From: Sphingomonas sp.
Lineage (GTDB): Bacteria; Pseudomonadota; Alphaproteobacteria; Sphingomonadales; Sphingomonadaceae
Assembly: GCF_030145815.1 (NCBI RefSeq)
Contig: NZ_JAIXHL010000009.1
Span: 1-64,000 of the forward strand
Reading direction: 5' to 3'
DNA length: 64,000 nt
Shown here: positions 35,085-45,324 of the stretch, piece after piece
How the letters are laid out: the number at the start of each line of letters is the position of its first letter
How positions within the stretch are numbered: position 1 is the stretch's first letter
Notes under the pieces: model-generated
What the model was told of the DNA's origin: nothing
Database searches by the model: none
The model's input: only the letters and a program-made list of their open reading frames with translations
Translations under genes and position numbers: made by a program

Positions 35085-38000
35085 GTGACTGGGGGAAGTG
35101 CGGCTGATTCTGACGCTCTCGGATCTTTCTCTGCCGAGATGGAGGTCAGATCGAGCGGGCTGGTGCATTCGGCGGAAAGCGACATACTTCGACTGCAGCA
35201 GATATTGCGTGAAGGTTATGCTTCGGGCTTCACGATCTTCAAGGAACTGCTCCAGAATGCCGAAGACGCCGGTGCCCGGCGAATGGTTGTGGCCGGTCAT
35301 GGTGGGTTTCCTAAGGCGTCAAATCCACTGCTACGAACACCTGGCCTGATTGTCGCAAACGATGGCCCGGTCCTTGCGCGGCATATGGACGCCGTCACCC
35401 GCGCCAGCGGCGGTAGCAAAGCAGACGAACGCTCGGCCGTGGGGCGATTCGGTCTGGGCCAGAAATCGGTTTATCACTTGTGCGACGCGTTCATTGCGAT
35501 GGGTCGGGTGGAGGATCGCGGCGGCCAACCGCAGACTCTTATAATGAACCCGTGGGAACAGGTCGCCGAAGCGGATGCGGCGCATCGCGAATGGCCCAAA
35601 CTCTCGGCTACCGAAGGGCAGATGCTGCTCGATAATGTAACGACGCTTGGCATCAACCGGGGCATGGCACTGTTCCTGCCGCTGCGCACTCCCAGCCTGC
35701 GTCCTGGGGTGGCCTTGTGCCTGTCGGATACGAACTGGCAGCCCGACAGCGCCATCGCAGATATCCTCGCCGGTGAGGAACTGGCCGCGACCTTGTGCTG
35801 CCTGCGCAACCTGGAAAGCATAGAGATCATTCCGATCGCGGGCGAGCGACGCAGGATTTCGATGCACAGTGGCGCACGGCGCCTATCGGGCCCAGGCGTG
35901 GAAGGCGGCGCACCTATTATCGGTGGTCAAGTCGACGGAGCGGGCTTCGATTTGAGCTTCTGCGGACGCCAGCACTGGGAACCTGATGGGCAAGCCGCGC
36001 AGCTGCTGAAGGCAGATGGGTGGGACAAGGTGTTCGATATCCAAGGCAAACTCATTCCGCCCAAGGCCAACCCGCACGGGGCCGCGATCGTGTGCCGTTC
36101 GGCCGCGCGGGAGGGGACGGGCCAGTTGCGGTTGCGTAACGCGGTGTACTTGCCGCTGGGTACACCTCTGTTCACCGAGCCACTCGAACGCGGCGCCCAC
36201 AATATCGATGTGCTGGTGCACGGCTATTTCTTTGTGTCCAGCGATCGGCGCAAGCTCCGCGACGACGATCATATCGAGACCCGCTGGAACCAAGCCCTGC
36301 GCCGCGAAGCCGCGCTACCGCTGCTGCTCGATGCAATGGCGGATGCCTTGCCCGGATTGCCCGGCGACGCTGAGCGCCATGCGCTGATACGAGCCCTACA
36401 GCGCACTCCTTGGTGGCATGATCACCGCGCTGAGGCTTGCCAAGGCAAGGCGCTTGCTCGGTGCTGGCCGGGTGACAGGGCGGAAAGCTGGCAGGTTCGT
36501 TCTGGTGCCTCGCTGCGTCCGGTAGTGAGGGGCGATGCAACGTCGTTGGCCCGCCTCAAAGCCGCTTTTCCCGGCCTTGAAGACTGGTGCCGCGAGAATG
36601 GGATCGTTCTGGCTTTCGGCACAGTGCTGGCTGATGCCGATCCGCGCTGGCCGGATGAGGAACTCGCTAACTTGGTGCGCCTTGCCGGCCCAGCTGCTTT
36701 CCAGAGAGGGCAAGTGGTCGAAACGCTGGCGGCGGTGCTCGATGCGGCGCAGCCCGGCGAAGCCGCACAGGCGGCGCTGGCCGAAACCTGCCGCAGCGCC
36801 ATCTCGATGGTCGAGCAAAGTTTCGCAAGCGCCGAGAAGCTTAAGTCGCTGGTTCGGCACTTGCCGCAGGATCGCATCCTTATCCTTCCCCCTAGCGTAG
36901 AAAACCGGGAGCTGCTTCGGGCGCTGGCTGCAGCGGGAAGGAGCATTCCGGTCAAGGCGGCTTGGGCGGATCAGGGCGGGGCAATGTCTCGGAAGTTGGG
37001 GCTGAACGAGACGATTGAAATGTTGGCCGCGACAGAACCGTTCCTCGCGATTCGAGGTGCGGCGGCCCAAGAAGCATCGGCTCTAATTTCGCATCTCCTG
37101 CGCAATGGTCCTCCACTAGATGCACTGGCCGGGGACGCTCGAGCTAGCGAATTGCAGGTCATCCCCGCGCGACTGATGCAGGACGATGCAGATGTGCGCC
37201 TGTCTTTGGGTGCTATCTCTGCCCTTAAGCGGCTGGGCCTGCTGTTCGATGCCGCGCCAAATCGGGAACTGGTTGTGCTCGCCGGGGCAGTAGCGTCACC
37301 CGCGATATACCGCGTTGGCTTGAAGGATGGCGGTCTTGGGAATCTGGCTTCGGCGAAGAAGGCGGAATCCCTCTTGGCCGTCTTAAGGCAGGCCAATCGT
37401 TTTGGAGATCCTGGCAGGTGTGGCGAGCTCGCGGAGCTGCTCGGTCCAGATGCGCCTCGTGACGAATTGCGCCGGCTCGTTGCGCGCGACCCAGCTTTGC
37501 CTTCGCATGTCAGCCTAATCGAGCTCGATGAGCTCGGCGGGATACTCGACGAACTTGTGCAGGCGCTGTTGCAAGACAGGGAGGATCGCCTCGTTGCCGC
37601 CGCTACGACGGCGGAATTGAAAAAGGCCTTGCGCGACCGCATCGGCCTACGTCGGATCGATCTCTCCGAACTAGGAACCTGGCTTCAGGATGCGCAGAGC
37701 GGCGGCACCATGCCGCCGATGGACGATGCCAAGGCCATGGCATTGCTCAAATCGGGTATCGACGACGATATTCTGAAAGCGCTGCCCTTGCACCGATCCG
37801 ATGGGCACGAAGGTCTGCTTTCAGCCACAGACCTGTTCCGCGGTCGCACGTCGGATATCGCGCCCGCGCTCTTGCCCTTTACGCGTCTGGTCGAGCTATG
37901 GGGAGATCCGCCAGCAGCCGCGGTTCAGAATAGGCTGATCGCGCGTTGGGGACCTGAAGCGGCAATTCGCACAGCACTGTTCGCGCCGAACCCTGAATGC

Positions 38001-41000
38001 TTCACCTCGGAAATTGCTGCGGCACTGGGCGAAATTGAGAACCTGCCCGATGACCTGATTGAGGCGCTTCGTCACACGGCGTGGATCCGTGCGGGCGGCA
38101 GTGGATGGAGACCAACCAATGTCCTCGACCTGCCTCTGGATGCAGAACATGCACTCAAGAATCTGATCCTTGACCGCGGTGGGCTCTTATTTGCCAGCGC
38201 GCTTCCTAGCTGCCTGCGCGACGAGAATGTGCAGAGGCACCTCGGGCGCCTTCAACCCGATCGATCCGAGTCATTTCTCTTGGCGTCCCAGCTTGCGGCT
38301 GACCACGGTGCAACCGGTTTGTGCCTCGATGTCGTGGAGCATCTTGATGAGTTGGCGAAGTTGACGAGGTCGAATGCAGAGCTCGATGCGGAAGCGTGGC
38401 CGCTGATCGCTGCAGCCTTGCGCGACGGCATGGCGGATGCGGTCGTTGCAGGAATGGCCGACGTTCTAAATGCGCCCCCTCGGGCGGGCATCGTTACTCA
38501 ATTGAATGCGCTGGCCAACCTGAGCGGGCTCGGCACAAATGCTGAAGCGGCGCGGCGGCTTTACCGTGCAGCATTTGGCCGAAATCTGACTGCTTTGACG
38601 AATGGGTCCAGCTATCTTCCTGCGGATTTGCACGTTCCGACCGAAGCAGGTGGTTTCGGCAGGGCAGACAGCGTTGCGCTAAGTGCAGCGGGGATCGAGT
38701 CTTCTGCGCTGCTGGCGCGCGAATATGCGGACAAGCTCGATCAGCCCGAAGTTCAGGCGACGCCCCTCAACTCAATCCGAAAGCCCGCAGCGGCTGACTG
38801 GCTCAGCACCATCGAACGCGCCCTCTCGCCGCTCAGCCAGTATGATGTGCATGACGGTATCCTGCTGGCTCTGGCCATGCTCGGCAGGGATGAACAGATT
38901 CAGGCTCTCGCCACCAAGTGGGAAGGTCAGCGTTCCTTCCACCGAATCTGCGACGATTTCGACATGCTCGCTGACGAGCAACGCGGCATGGCCAATGCCA
39001 ATCGAGAGCGGCTGGCTGAATTGCGTTTCGCAGTTGAGTTCCCGGAGCAGGGCCTGGTCAATGTGCGGTCCGCGGCTGGCACGGATTGTACGGTTCCTCT
39101 CTCTGGGAAAGGCGACGCCCTGCTGCTGGATTGTATCCAGCGAGGAATCGAGCGCGACCATGCCGGCTATCGACACGTGTATGACCTCGTGCTCGGCCCG
39201 ATTTCACCATGCGACGAGGCCGAGGCCCGGCAGTTATTGGATCAGTTTGTCAGAAAGCTGGCCATTGCTCTGATGCTGGGTTTCGAGCGGCATAAGGCAG
39301 CACTGTCCGAACTTCTAGCGAGCTATTTTGCCAACGATCAGCGGACACTCGCAGACACCTGCGCGGAATTGCAGGAGGTACTCCACGATCGCCTAGAAGG
39401 CATTAAGACCGGACCTGTGATGCGCGCAGCATTGAATGAGTATCATCGCGATGCGCCTCGTGACCGGGACAAGGCTCGCAACGCACTTTGGGCAGCCGCG
39501 CAGTCGGACAAAGGAGCGAGGGAACTCCTTGAAGCCACCCGCCAGAAGATCGACGAGATGGGCTACGCCCCACATCGAGTCTTGTTCGAGCTATACCAGA
39601 ATGCCGTCGATGCCCAGGCACAGTGGCACGGTAACGGACGCTTCCGCGTCGAAGCCATCTACGATGGCGATGAGGTGATTACCTGCTTGCGGGTGATCCA
39701 TTGGGGGCGACCCGTCAATCAGCCGGGGAGTGACCCGCTCAAGGCAGAAGAAGAAGGGCATCGCCGCGACCTTTCGAATATGCTCGCCATCAATCACTCT
39801 GCCAAAGATGGGGATGGAGTAACCGGTCGTTTCGGCCTTGGATTCAAGACCGCGCACATGCTCGCCGACGAGGTTCGGCTGGCCAGCGGGGGCATAGCCA
39901 TTCGCATCTTGGGCGGCATGATCCCTACCGACTGGGATGCGGGAGGCAGGACGGTAACCCCATTCCATGACAGGGGACGCAAAGCGACTCTCATTGAAAT
40001 CCCGGTCGCACCTGCTCGATCAGAACAGGCGCTCGAGGCATGGCAAGCGTTTCGGGATGCGGCTCCGTTCTTAGCTTCGCTCGGTCAGGATGCATCCATC
40101 GAATTGGTGGGCCCTGAAGGCGAGACGGTGTTCCGACACGAGGAGCATCTCCTAGTTGATGGCGTAAGCTGGCTGACAATCGATAGCAGTCGGCACCTAT
40201 TGCGCTTCGATTTGGGGAACGATTTCCGGCTTTATCTGCCCTTTGGACGAAATGGGCCACATGCCTTGCCGCACGATGTGCCGCAGTTCTGGCACCTAGT
40301 TCCGCTCGTTGGCGAACGCCGCCGGGGAGCCTGGCTGTTGGAAGGCCGCTTTCCGGTCGATCCCGGTCGTACCCAATTGTCTGGTACGGCCGACGAGAAG
40401 GATAGCCGATTTGCCCGGCTTGGACTCGCCCTCGGTGCGCGGCTCATTTCCTTCTATGACCGTTGCCTTGCCGATTGGGCAAGCTTTGCGCGCGCTACGG
40501 GCTTGGACCTGGAAGGGCGCGAGGATTTCTGGCGAAAGCTCGTGCAGCTTTTTGCGCAAGACCTTGCAAGCCAGGGATCCGAGCGATCGCTGCACAAGCC
40601 GGGAAATGGACTCGCTCGACTATGGGCGGAACGCCCGTTGGTGCCGTTGGCATTTGGGGGCGCAACCCGTGCGGCTGATGTCAAATGGCGCTTGTCGGGA
40701 GCGCTGGCCGATCGCGATGCGCAAAGCGCGATCTCGGGTTTGCTCACCGGCGACGAACTCGAGAATGCAGTTGTCACCGAGGAGACAGGGCAGCTGTTGA
40801 GATCAGTCGGGCTACCTTCGGGGCAGAGCTTGGATGTCGCCGCCTTGGCTGAAACGCTTGCTGGAGCCGAGGGCATAGACTGCGTGCTAGCGGAGCGCCT
40901 TTCCTGTCTTTGCGGCGAAGCCGTATCGCTCGCCATGACCGGTGAGGAAGAATCAGGATTCCGCAAGTTCCTGCGCGAGCGGCTCTGGCTTGCCGAAGAT

Positions 41001-42311
41001 GGAAGCTGGCAGCCAATCCGACTGCTGGCTTTTCCGCAGGGCGATAGCGATGAACAAGAGAGGGCGGCCTTCGCTCCTGCTTCTGGGCGCCTGGCTGCGA
41101 ACTACGGAGGCGCAGCCTTTGACCTCGCTGCCTTCGCACGCGAGCAGGCAGGCCACACGCCGAACGTCTGGGAGAAATGGGCCGAGAGTGCAGGTGACAG
41201 CACCGCGCGCCAAGAAGGACTCATTCGCTATTTGGTCGGCGCGGATGATCGCACTGTTTCTCAGCTGGCGAGCGCTGCAAAGTGGCTCCCTGGTGTGGAC
41301 GAACTGGCGAACTCCCCTCTGCTCGCCGGACTTCGGCAGGACGAGAAAAACCGACTACTTGCAAAGCTTGGGTATTCGTTCGGCCCGTCTCCGAGCTCGG
41401 TCGAACCGACCACCGCCTGGCAACCTGATGCTGAGCAGGCGCTCTTGGGTATCGCTCAATGGTGGCGTGAAAATCAGCGGGATCTGCGCCATGCGTATGA
41501 TCGCGCGGTGTATCCCGAGGACTTTTCCTCCGCAGCCTTGGCTGAGGGGGATAAGCCTGCCTGGTTCACCATGCTCTCGCTCGCAACGTTCCAGACGCTG
41601 GGGAGGATTAAGCCAGCGCAGTCCCGGCAGTTTGTTGCCAAGGCGATCCAGGATGGCTGGTGGCACGAACTCGCGACAATTGATCCTTGTGACGAGGAAT
41701 TGAGGCCTTTCGTCGAGCGCCTACGAGCTTGGAGCGATCCGGATGCGGATGAAGGCTACCTGATTTGGCGCAGATGCCTTCCTGATCTGTGCATGATCGC
41801 GCGGCATCTCGAGAACTATCAAAGGCTATTTACCAAATTGCCGGCGGTGGTCGCCCAAGAGGGCGATGTAAGCCTGCGCGGGCATTTGCGGCCGGCATTC
41901 TCTCACGCTGCCGCTCGCATGGGTATTGAAGCAGCGCCTCTGGCACGATCGCTCGGCATCGGCGCAAACTGGCTCGTACGAGAATTGGCCCGCAAGGGCA
42001 TCTATTCGCAGGCACAGACCGAACGGATCATGCCTTACGGGTGGAGCACGGCGGAGCGTGTTCGTCGTCTCGCATACACGCTCGGCCTGGGCCAATTCGA
42101 GCGCGGCATTGACGAGGGACGCGTCCTGCATGGCGCAGTTGAACGTCTTATAGGCGGCGGCGCTCAATTCGATGGCGATGGTGATCTGCCATTGCACGTA
42201 ATCACGCTTGCCAAGCACCGCGATGACCTCGCCTCGATCCTCTACGATGCGGATGTCGAGGACTGGCGGCCTGGCAACGATTGGGACGATGCCGACGATG
42301 AAGATGCCTGA
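35085..42311 (+). CDS. Giant protein with two GHKL (sacsin-like) ATPase domains
   Basis: A protein of about 2408 residues; GTG 35085 is preferred because AAGGGGG precedes it, but TTG 35064 or ATG 35139 are possible. Near the N-terminus is a sacsin/HSP90-like GHKL ATPase: N-box FKELLQNAEDAGA, G1 LIVANDG and G2 VGRFGLGQKSVYH. A second GHKL unit lies near residue 1500 (nucleotides about 39585-39860): HRVLFELYQNAVDAQAQ and VTGRFGLGFKTAHM. The 1300 residues between and 800 after are helical with no recognised catalytic motif. The stop is overlapped by the SNF2 helicase gene. GHKL plus helicase pairs beside restriction systems suggest antiviral defence; the mechanism is unknown. Confidence 0.8.
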   Translation: MTGGSAADSDALGSFSAEMEVRSSGLVHSAESDILRLQQILREGYASGFTIFKELLQNAEDAGARRMVVAGHGGFPKASNPLLRTPGLIVANDGPVLARHMDAVTRASGGSKADERSAVGRFGLGQKSVYHLCDAFIAMGRVEDRGGQPQTLIMNPWEQVAEADAAHREWPKLSATEGQMLLDNVTTLGINRGMALFLPLRTPSLRPGVALCLSDTNWQPDSAIADILAGEELAATLCCLRNLESIEIIPIAGERRRISMHSGARRLSGPGVEGGAPIIGGQVDGAGFDLSFCGRQHWEPDGQAAQLLKADGWDKVFDIQGKLIPPKANPHGAAIVCRSAAREGTGQLRLRNAVYLPLGTPLFTEPLERGAHNIDVLVHGYFFVSSDRRKLRDDDHIETRWNQALRREAALPLLLDAMADALPGLPGDAERHALIRALQRTPWWHDHRAEACQGKALARCWPGDRAESWQVRSGASLRPVVRGDATSLARLKAAFPGLEDWCRENGIVLAFGTVLADADPRWPDEELANLVRLAGPAAFQRGQVVETLAAVLDAAQPGEAAQAALAETCRSAISMVEQSFASAEKLKSLVRHLPQDRILILPPSVENRELLRALAAAGRSIPVKAAWADQGGAMSRKLGLNETIEMLAATEPFLAIRGAAAQEASALISHLLRNGPPLDALAGDARASELQVIPARLMQDDADVRLSLGAISALKRLGLLFDAAPNRELVVLAGAVASPAIYRVGLKDGGLGNLASAKKAESLLAVLRQANRFGDPGRCGELAELLGPDAPRDELRRLVARDPALPSHVSLIELDELGGILDELVQALLQDREDRLVAAATTAELKKALRDRIGLRRIDLSELGTWLQDAQSGGTMPPMDDAKAMALLKSGIDDDILKALPLHRSDGHEGLLSATDLFRGRTSDIAPALLPFTRLVELWGDPPAAAVQNRLIARWGPEAAIRTALFAPNPECFTSEIAAALGEIENLPDDLIEALRHTAWIRAGGSGWRPTNVLDLPLDAEHALKNLILDRGGLLFASALPSCLRDENVQRHLGRLQPDRSESFLLASQLAADHGATGLCLDVVEHLDELAKLTRSNAELDAEAWPLIAAALRDGMADAVVAGMADVLNAPPRAGIVTQLNALANLSGLGTNAEAARRLYRAAFGRNLTALTNGSSYLPADLHVPTEAGGFGRADSVALSAAGIESSALLAREYADKLDQPEVQATPLNSIRKPAAADWLSTIERALSPLSQYDVHDGILLALAMLGRDEQIQALATKWEGQRSFHRICDDFDMLADEQRGMANANRERLAELRFAVEFPEQGLVNVRSAAGTDCTVPLSGKGDALLLDCIQRGIERDHAGYRHVYDLVLGPISPCDEAEARQLLDQFVRKLAIALMLGFERHKAALSELLASYFANDQRTLADTCAELQEVLHDRLEGIKTGPVMRAALNEYHRDAPRDRDKARNALWAAAQSDKGARELLEATRQKIDEMGYAPHRVLFELYQNAVDAQAQWHGNGRFRVEAIYDGDEVITCLRVIHWGRPVNQPGSDPLKAEEEGHRRDLSNMLAINHSAKDGDGVTGRFGLGFKTAHMLADEVRLASGGIAIRILGGMIPTDWDAGGRTVTPFHDRGRKATLIEIPVAPARSEQALEAWQAFRDAAPFLASLGQDASIELVGPEGETVFRHEEHLLVDGVSWLTIDSSRHLLRFDLGNDFRLYLPFGRNGPHALPHDVPQFWHLVPLVGERRRGAWLLEGRFPVDPGRTQLSGTADEKDSRFARLGLALGARLISFYDRCLADWASFARATGLDLEGREDFWRKLVQLFAQDLASQGSERSLHKPGNGLARLWAERPLVPLAFGGATRAADVKWRLSGALADRDAQSAISGLLTGDELENAVVTEETGQLLRSVGLPSGQSLDVAALAETLAGAEGIDCVLAERLSCLCGEAVSLAMTGEEESGFRKFLRERLWLAEDGSWQPIRLLAFPQGDSDEQERAAFAPASGRLAANYGGAAFDLAAFAREQAGHTPNVWEKWAESAGDSTARQEGLIRYLVGADDRTVSQLASAAKWLPGVDELANSPLLAGLRQDEKNRLLAKLGYSFGPSPSSVEPTTAWQPDAEQALLGIAQWWRENQRDLRHAYDRAVYPEDFSSAALAEGDKPAWFTMLSLATFQTLGRIKPAQSRQFVAKAIQDGWWHELATIDPCDEELRPFVERLRAWSDPDADEGYLIWRRCLPDLCMIARHLENYQRLFTKLPAVVAQEGDVSLRGHLRPAFSHAAARMGIEAAPLARSLGIGANWLVRELARKGIYSQAQTERIMPYGWSTAERVRRLAYTLGLGQFERGIDEGRVLHGAVERLIGGGAQFDGDGDLPLHVITLAKHRDDLASILYDADVEDWRPGNDWDDADDEDA

Positions 42312-44985
42312 AGCACTGGCTGCCGATACAAGGGTGAACCACCCACGCCACGGCGTGGGTCAGGTGATCGCAGATGCCGGCGAATTCGTGGTCGCCCGCT
42401 TTGGCGCAGCCATCCAGCAGGTTCTGCGCACGGAACTCACGCTCGCTCGATCGCTCGATCAGGCACTGGCGACCGGTACATTCGATGGAAGTGCGGAAAC
42501 CTTGATGCGCGCCAGCGCCATGGCGATACGGTCGGTTAACGATCAGTGGGGGGTGTTTTCAAGATCGCGCGTGCAGCTGCTCCCACACCAGCTCTGGGTC
42601 TGCCACAAGGTCAACCGGACCTTCCCCTTCAGATGGTTGGTGGCCGACGATGTGGGTCTGGGAAAAACCATAGAAGCTGGTCTTGTGCTCATGCCTTTGG
42701 TGGCTCGGGCGCAAATCCGTCGCTTGCTGGTGCTGGCCCCCGCGAAACTGGTCCCCCAATGGCAAAAGCGGTTACGCCAGATGTTCGATATCCGCCTGCA
42801 GGTCTACGACCGCTCGGTTGATACGCCGGCGGTGGATTTTTGGGATACGGCGAACATGGTGGTCGCGTCCGTCCACACACTTCGCCGGGAAGTTGCAGAC
42901 AGCCGGTCCGAAGGCAGTCGATTCCTCTCCGCCGACCCGTGGGACGCGGTCGTAGTTGACGAGGCGCATCACCTCCATGCCGATGAACGGACTGGAGAGA
43001 CCCTTTCTTTCCAGCTCCTGCGCGCGCTCGAGGAACGGCACAAGATCCGCTCGCTCTTGCTGTTCACTGGCACCCCGCACCGCGGCAAGGATTACGGCTT
43101 TCTGTCGCTGCTCAGCCTGCTCGATTCGGATCAGTTCGGACCCGAACATGACATCGACGAGCAGTTGACCAAGCTTCCCGAAGTCATGATCCGCAACAAC
43201 AAGGCGACGGTCACCGACCTCAAAGGGAACCGGCTCTTCACTCCGGTCACAGTGGAGACGCGAGAATACGCCTTCAGCCCAGAGGAAAGCGCCTTCTACG
43301 AAACGTTGAGCAGCTTCATCATCGATGGGCGAGCCTATGCGTCAACCCTCGATGGCCGGGCACAGTCAGCGCGCATGCTCTTGCTTATTGCCCTGCAAAA
43401 GCTGGCCGCCAGTTCGATTGCCGCCATTCGCAGTGCTCTGACCAAGCGCCGGGCGAAGCTGGCCGATGTTGCCGAACAGGCACGCGCTCCCTCTCCGACC
43501 ATAACGGAAGGAGACGAGGACGAGACATTGGATGATCGCGCCCGGGCCGATGAAGAAGCATGGAGCAAAATGCTCGCCGAACTTGTGGAAGGCGAGATCG
43601 CTCGGCTCGATGAACTGCTCGAGTTGGCCGAACCCATTCAGCAAGAGCGCAAGATCGATCGTCTGGTTGATCTCATCGACGGCGAATTGCCTGCTGACGA
43701 GCCCGTACTCCTCTTCACCGAGTACAAGGCCACCCAAGCTCTGGTGGTCGATGCCTTGCACGCGCGTTTTGGTCACGGCTGCTGTGGATTCATCAATGGC
43801 GATGAGCGCTTGGACGAGGTCAACCGGGCAGACGGGTCGCGGGGCCCAAAGAGTTGGTCCCGCGACGCGGCAGCAGAAGCCTTCAACCAGGGCACCATCC
43901 GCTTTCTTGTTTCAACCGAGGCGGCCGGCGAAGGTATCGACCTTCAAGAGCGCTGTGCGACTCTCATCCATGTCGACATGCCCTGGAATCCGATGCGTCT
44001 GCACCAGCGCGTTGGCCGGCTATCTCGCTATGGTCAGACGAGGCCTGTCCAGGTCTTCATCCTGAGGAACCCGGACACGGTCGAGGCGCGAATTTGGGAT
44101 TTGCTAAACGCCAAGCTGGAGCGGATACAGCGCGCCCTCGACGAGGCCATGGACGAGCGAGAAGACATCAGTCAGCTCGTCATCGGCATGACCGGTCCGA
44201 GCGCGTTTGAGAAGATATTTGCGGTCGGGCAGACGCAATCGCGCGAAAACCTTGACCAGTGGTTCGACCGGGAGGCCGCCACCATTGGCGGAGAAGATCT
44301 GGTCGACAAGGTCAAAACGATGCTCGGGAACGTGACCCGCTTCGACTTTGCTCAAGTTGGACGAAATCTCCCGCAAGTCGATCTTCCCGATCTCGAGCGC
44401 TTTTTCGCGATGATGATGGAATTCCAAGGCCGGCGCGTGTTCCGGAGGGACGACGGGCTGGATGTCCTGACACCTGAGAAATGGGTCGATGAAGATTACG
44501 CGATGCAGGATCGGTACAAGGGCCTGCTGTTCGATCGCAGCGCCCGGCTGGGTAATCGGGAAGGCCCGACGCGTCTTATGGGTGTGGGGCACACGCTTTT
44601 CGATCGTGCTTTGAAGGAAGGAGAGGGGCTGCAAAGCACGTTGGCAATCTGCCTGCGATTGCCCGCACCCTTACTCATAGCTTCGGTCGAGGACCAGGTC
44701 ACCGGGCAGGACCTTTCGGTTACCAGGATTGTGCTGGGGGCATGGCGGGACCCGGGAGGCCGGACCCATGTCCTGCGGGATTGGGAGGTTCTGCAGATGC
44801 TGAACACGTTGGGACGAGCAGACAATCCCAAGCTCCCTTCCTTGAACGGTGAGCAACTGAAGGAACTGGAGGCGGATCTTCTTTCGGCAATGTCGGCAAG
44901 CTTGCCGGCTGTCGCCGACATGATGACCCGGCCCGGCATCCGTAGCGAGATCATGCTCCTACCGGATCAAGACGACGCTTCCTGA
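42298..44985 (+). CDS. SNF2/RapA-like DEAD/DEAH-box helicase
   Basis: An ATPase of about 895 residues from ATG 42298 (or 42304), overlapping the GHKL gene by 14 bases, hence co-translated. It begins with a small barrel-like unit (RVNHPRHGVGQVIADAGEF) resembling the nucleic-acid or protein-binding tags of UvrD/RapA-type enzymes. The helicase core has Walker A DDVGLGKTIEAGL, motif II VVVDEAHHLHAD, motif III LLFTGTPHRGKDYG, and motif VI HQRVGRLSRYGQTRPVQVFI, the latter typical of SNF2. A C-terminal domain of about 280 residues follows. It probably moves on DNA or remodels a bound complex together with the GHKL protein. Confidence 0.88.
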   Translation: MKMPEALAADTRVNHPRHGVGQVIADAGEFVVARFGAAIQQVLRTELTLARSLDQALATGTFDGSAETLMRASAMAIRSVNDQWGVFSRSRVQLLPHQLWVCHKVNRTFPFRWLVADDVGLGKTIEAGLVLMPLVARAQIRRLLVLAPAKLVPQWQKRLRQMFDIRLQVYDRSVDTPAVDFWDTANMVVASVHTLRREVADSRSEGSRFLSADPWDAVVVDEAHHLHADERTGETLSFQLLRALEERHKIRSLLLFTGTPHRGKDYGFLSLLSLLDSDQFGPEHDIDEQLTKLPEVMIRNNKATVTDLKGNRLFTPVTVETREYAFSPEESAFYETLSSFIIDGRAYASTLDGRAQSARMLLLIALQKLAASSIAAIRSALTKRRAKLADVAEQARAPSPTITEGDEDETLDDRARADEEAWSKMLAELVEGEIARLDELLELAEPIQQERKIDRLVDLIDGELPADEPVLLFTEYKATQALVVDALHARFGHGCCGFINGDERLDEVNRADGSRGPKSWSRDAAAEAFNQGTIRFLVSTEAAGEGIDLQERCATLIHVDMPWNPMRLHQRVGRLSRYGQTRPVQVFILRNPDTVEARIWDLLNAKLERIQRALDEAMDEREDISQLVIGMTGPSAFEKIFAVGQTQSRENLDQWFDREAATIGGEDLVDKVKTMLGNVTRFDFAQVGRNLPQVDLPDLERFFAMMMEFQGRRVFRRDDGLDVLTPEKWVDEDYAMQDRYKGLLFDRSARLGNREGPTRLMGVGHTLFDRALKEGEGLQSTLAICLRLPAPLLIASVEDQVTGQDLSVTRIVLGAWRDPGGRTHVLRDWEVLQMLNTLGRADNPKLPSLNGEQLKELEADLLSAMSASLPAVADMMTRPGIRSEIMLLPDQDDAS

Positions 44986-45084
44986 TCACCATCTCCCGTT
45001 TCTGAGGAAAGGCTGCGCGTCTCTCGTGGAGCATGTTTTGCTGGCTTGAGCCCTTGTTTCTGCTATGTTCTGAGGAGAGGCGAG

Positions 45085-45312
45085 ATGAATGCGATCATGA
45101 CCAAGTTCGACATCGAAGCTGCCGAGCATCGTCCCCCGAGGTGGGAGGGGCTGTCCGAGATCGATCAGGCAATACGTGACAATCGACTGACGGAATATCG
45201 GATCAGGAAATCGTGGGCGGACCCGTTGGCGAGGAAGCTTACCATTGTGGGTTCGCTCGTGATCCTCGCGGTGTTCGCGTATCTGATCGCCGCGTCCTTT
45301 GGACTGTGGTGA
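45085..45312 (+). CDS. Small single-pass membrane protein
   Basis: A 75-residue protein from ATG 45085, which follows GAGGAGAGG; the frame is open further left without support. About 45 hydrophilic, charged residues (MTKFDIEAAEHRPPRWEGLS) precede one transmembrane helix at the C-terminus (KLTIVGSLVILAVFAYLIAA). No family was recognised. It is 99 bases after the helicase gene and convergent with traG. It could belong to the defence cassette, to the transfer region or to neither. Confidence 0.6.
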   Translation: MNAIMTKFDIEAAEHRPPRWEGLSEIDQAIRDNRLTEYRIRKSWADPLARKLTIVGSLVILAVFAYLIAASFGLW

Positions 45313-45324
45313 TCTAAGTCCAAA

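Noticed and set aside
35085..44985. DISARM, BREX or Zorya identity for the GHKL/helicase pair
   Set aside because: No DUF1998 protein, methyltransferase, PglZ, BrxL, MotA/B-like channel or PLD nuclease accompanies it; only the SNF2 helicase type is shared with DISARM.
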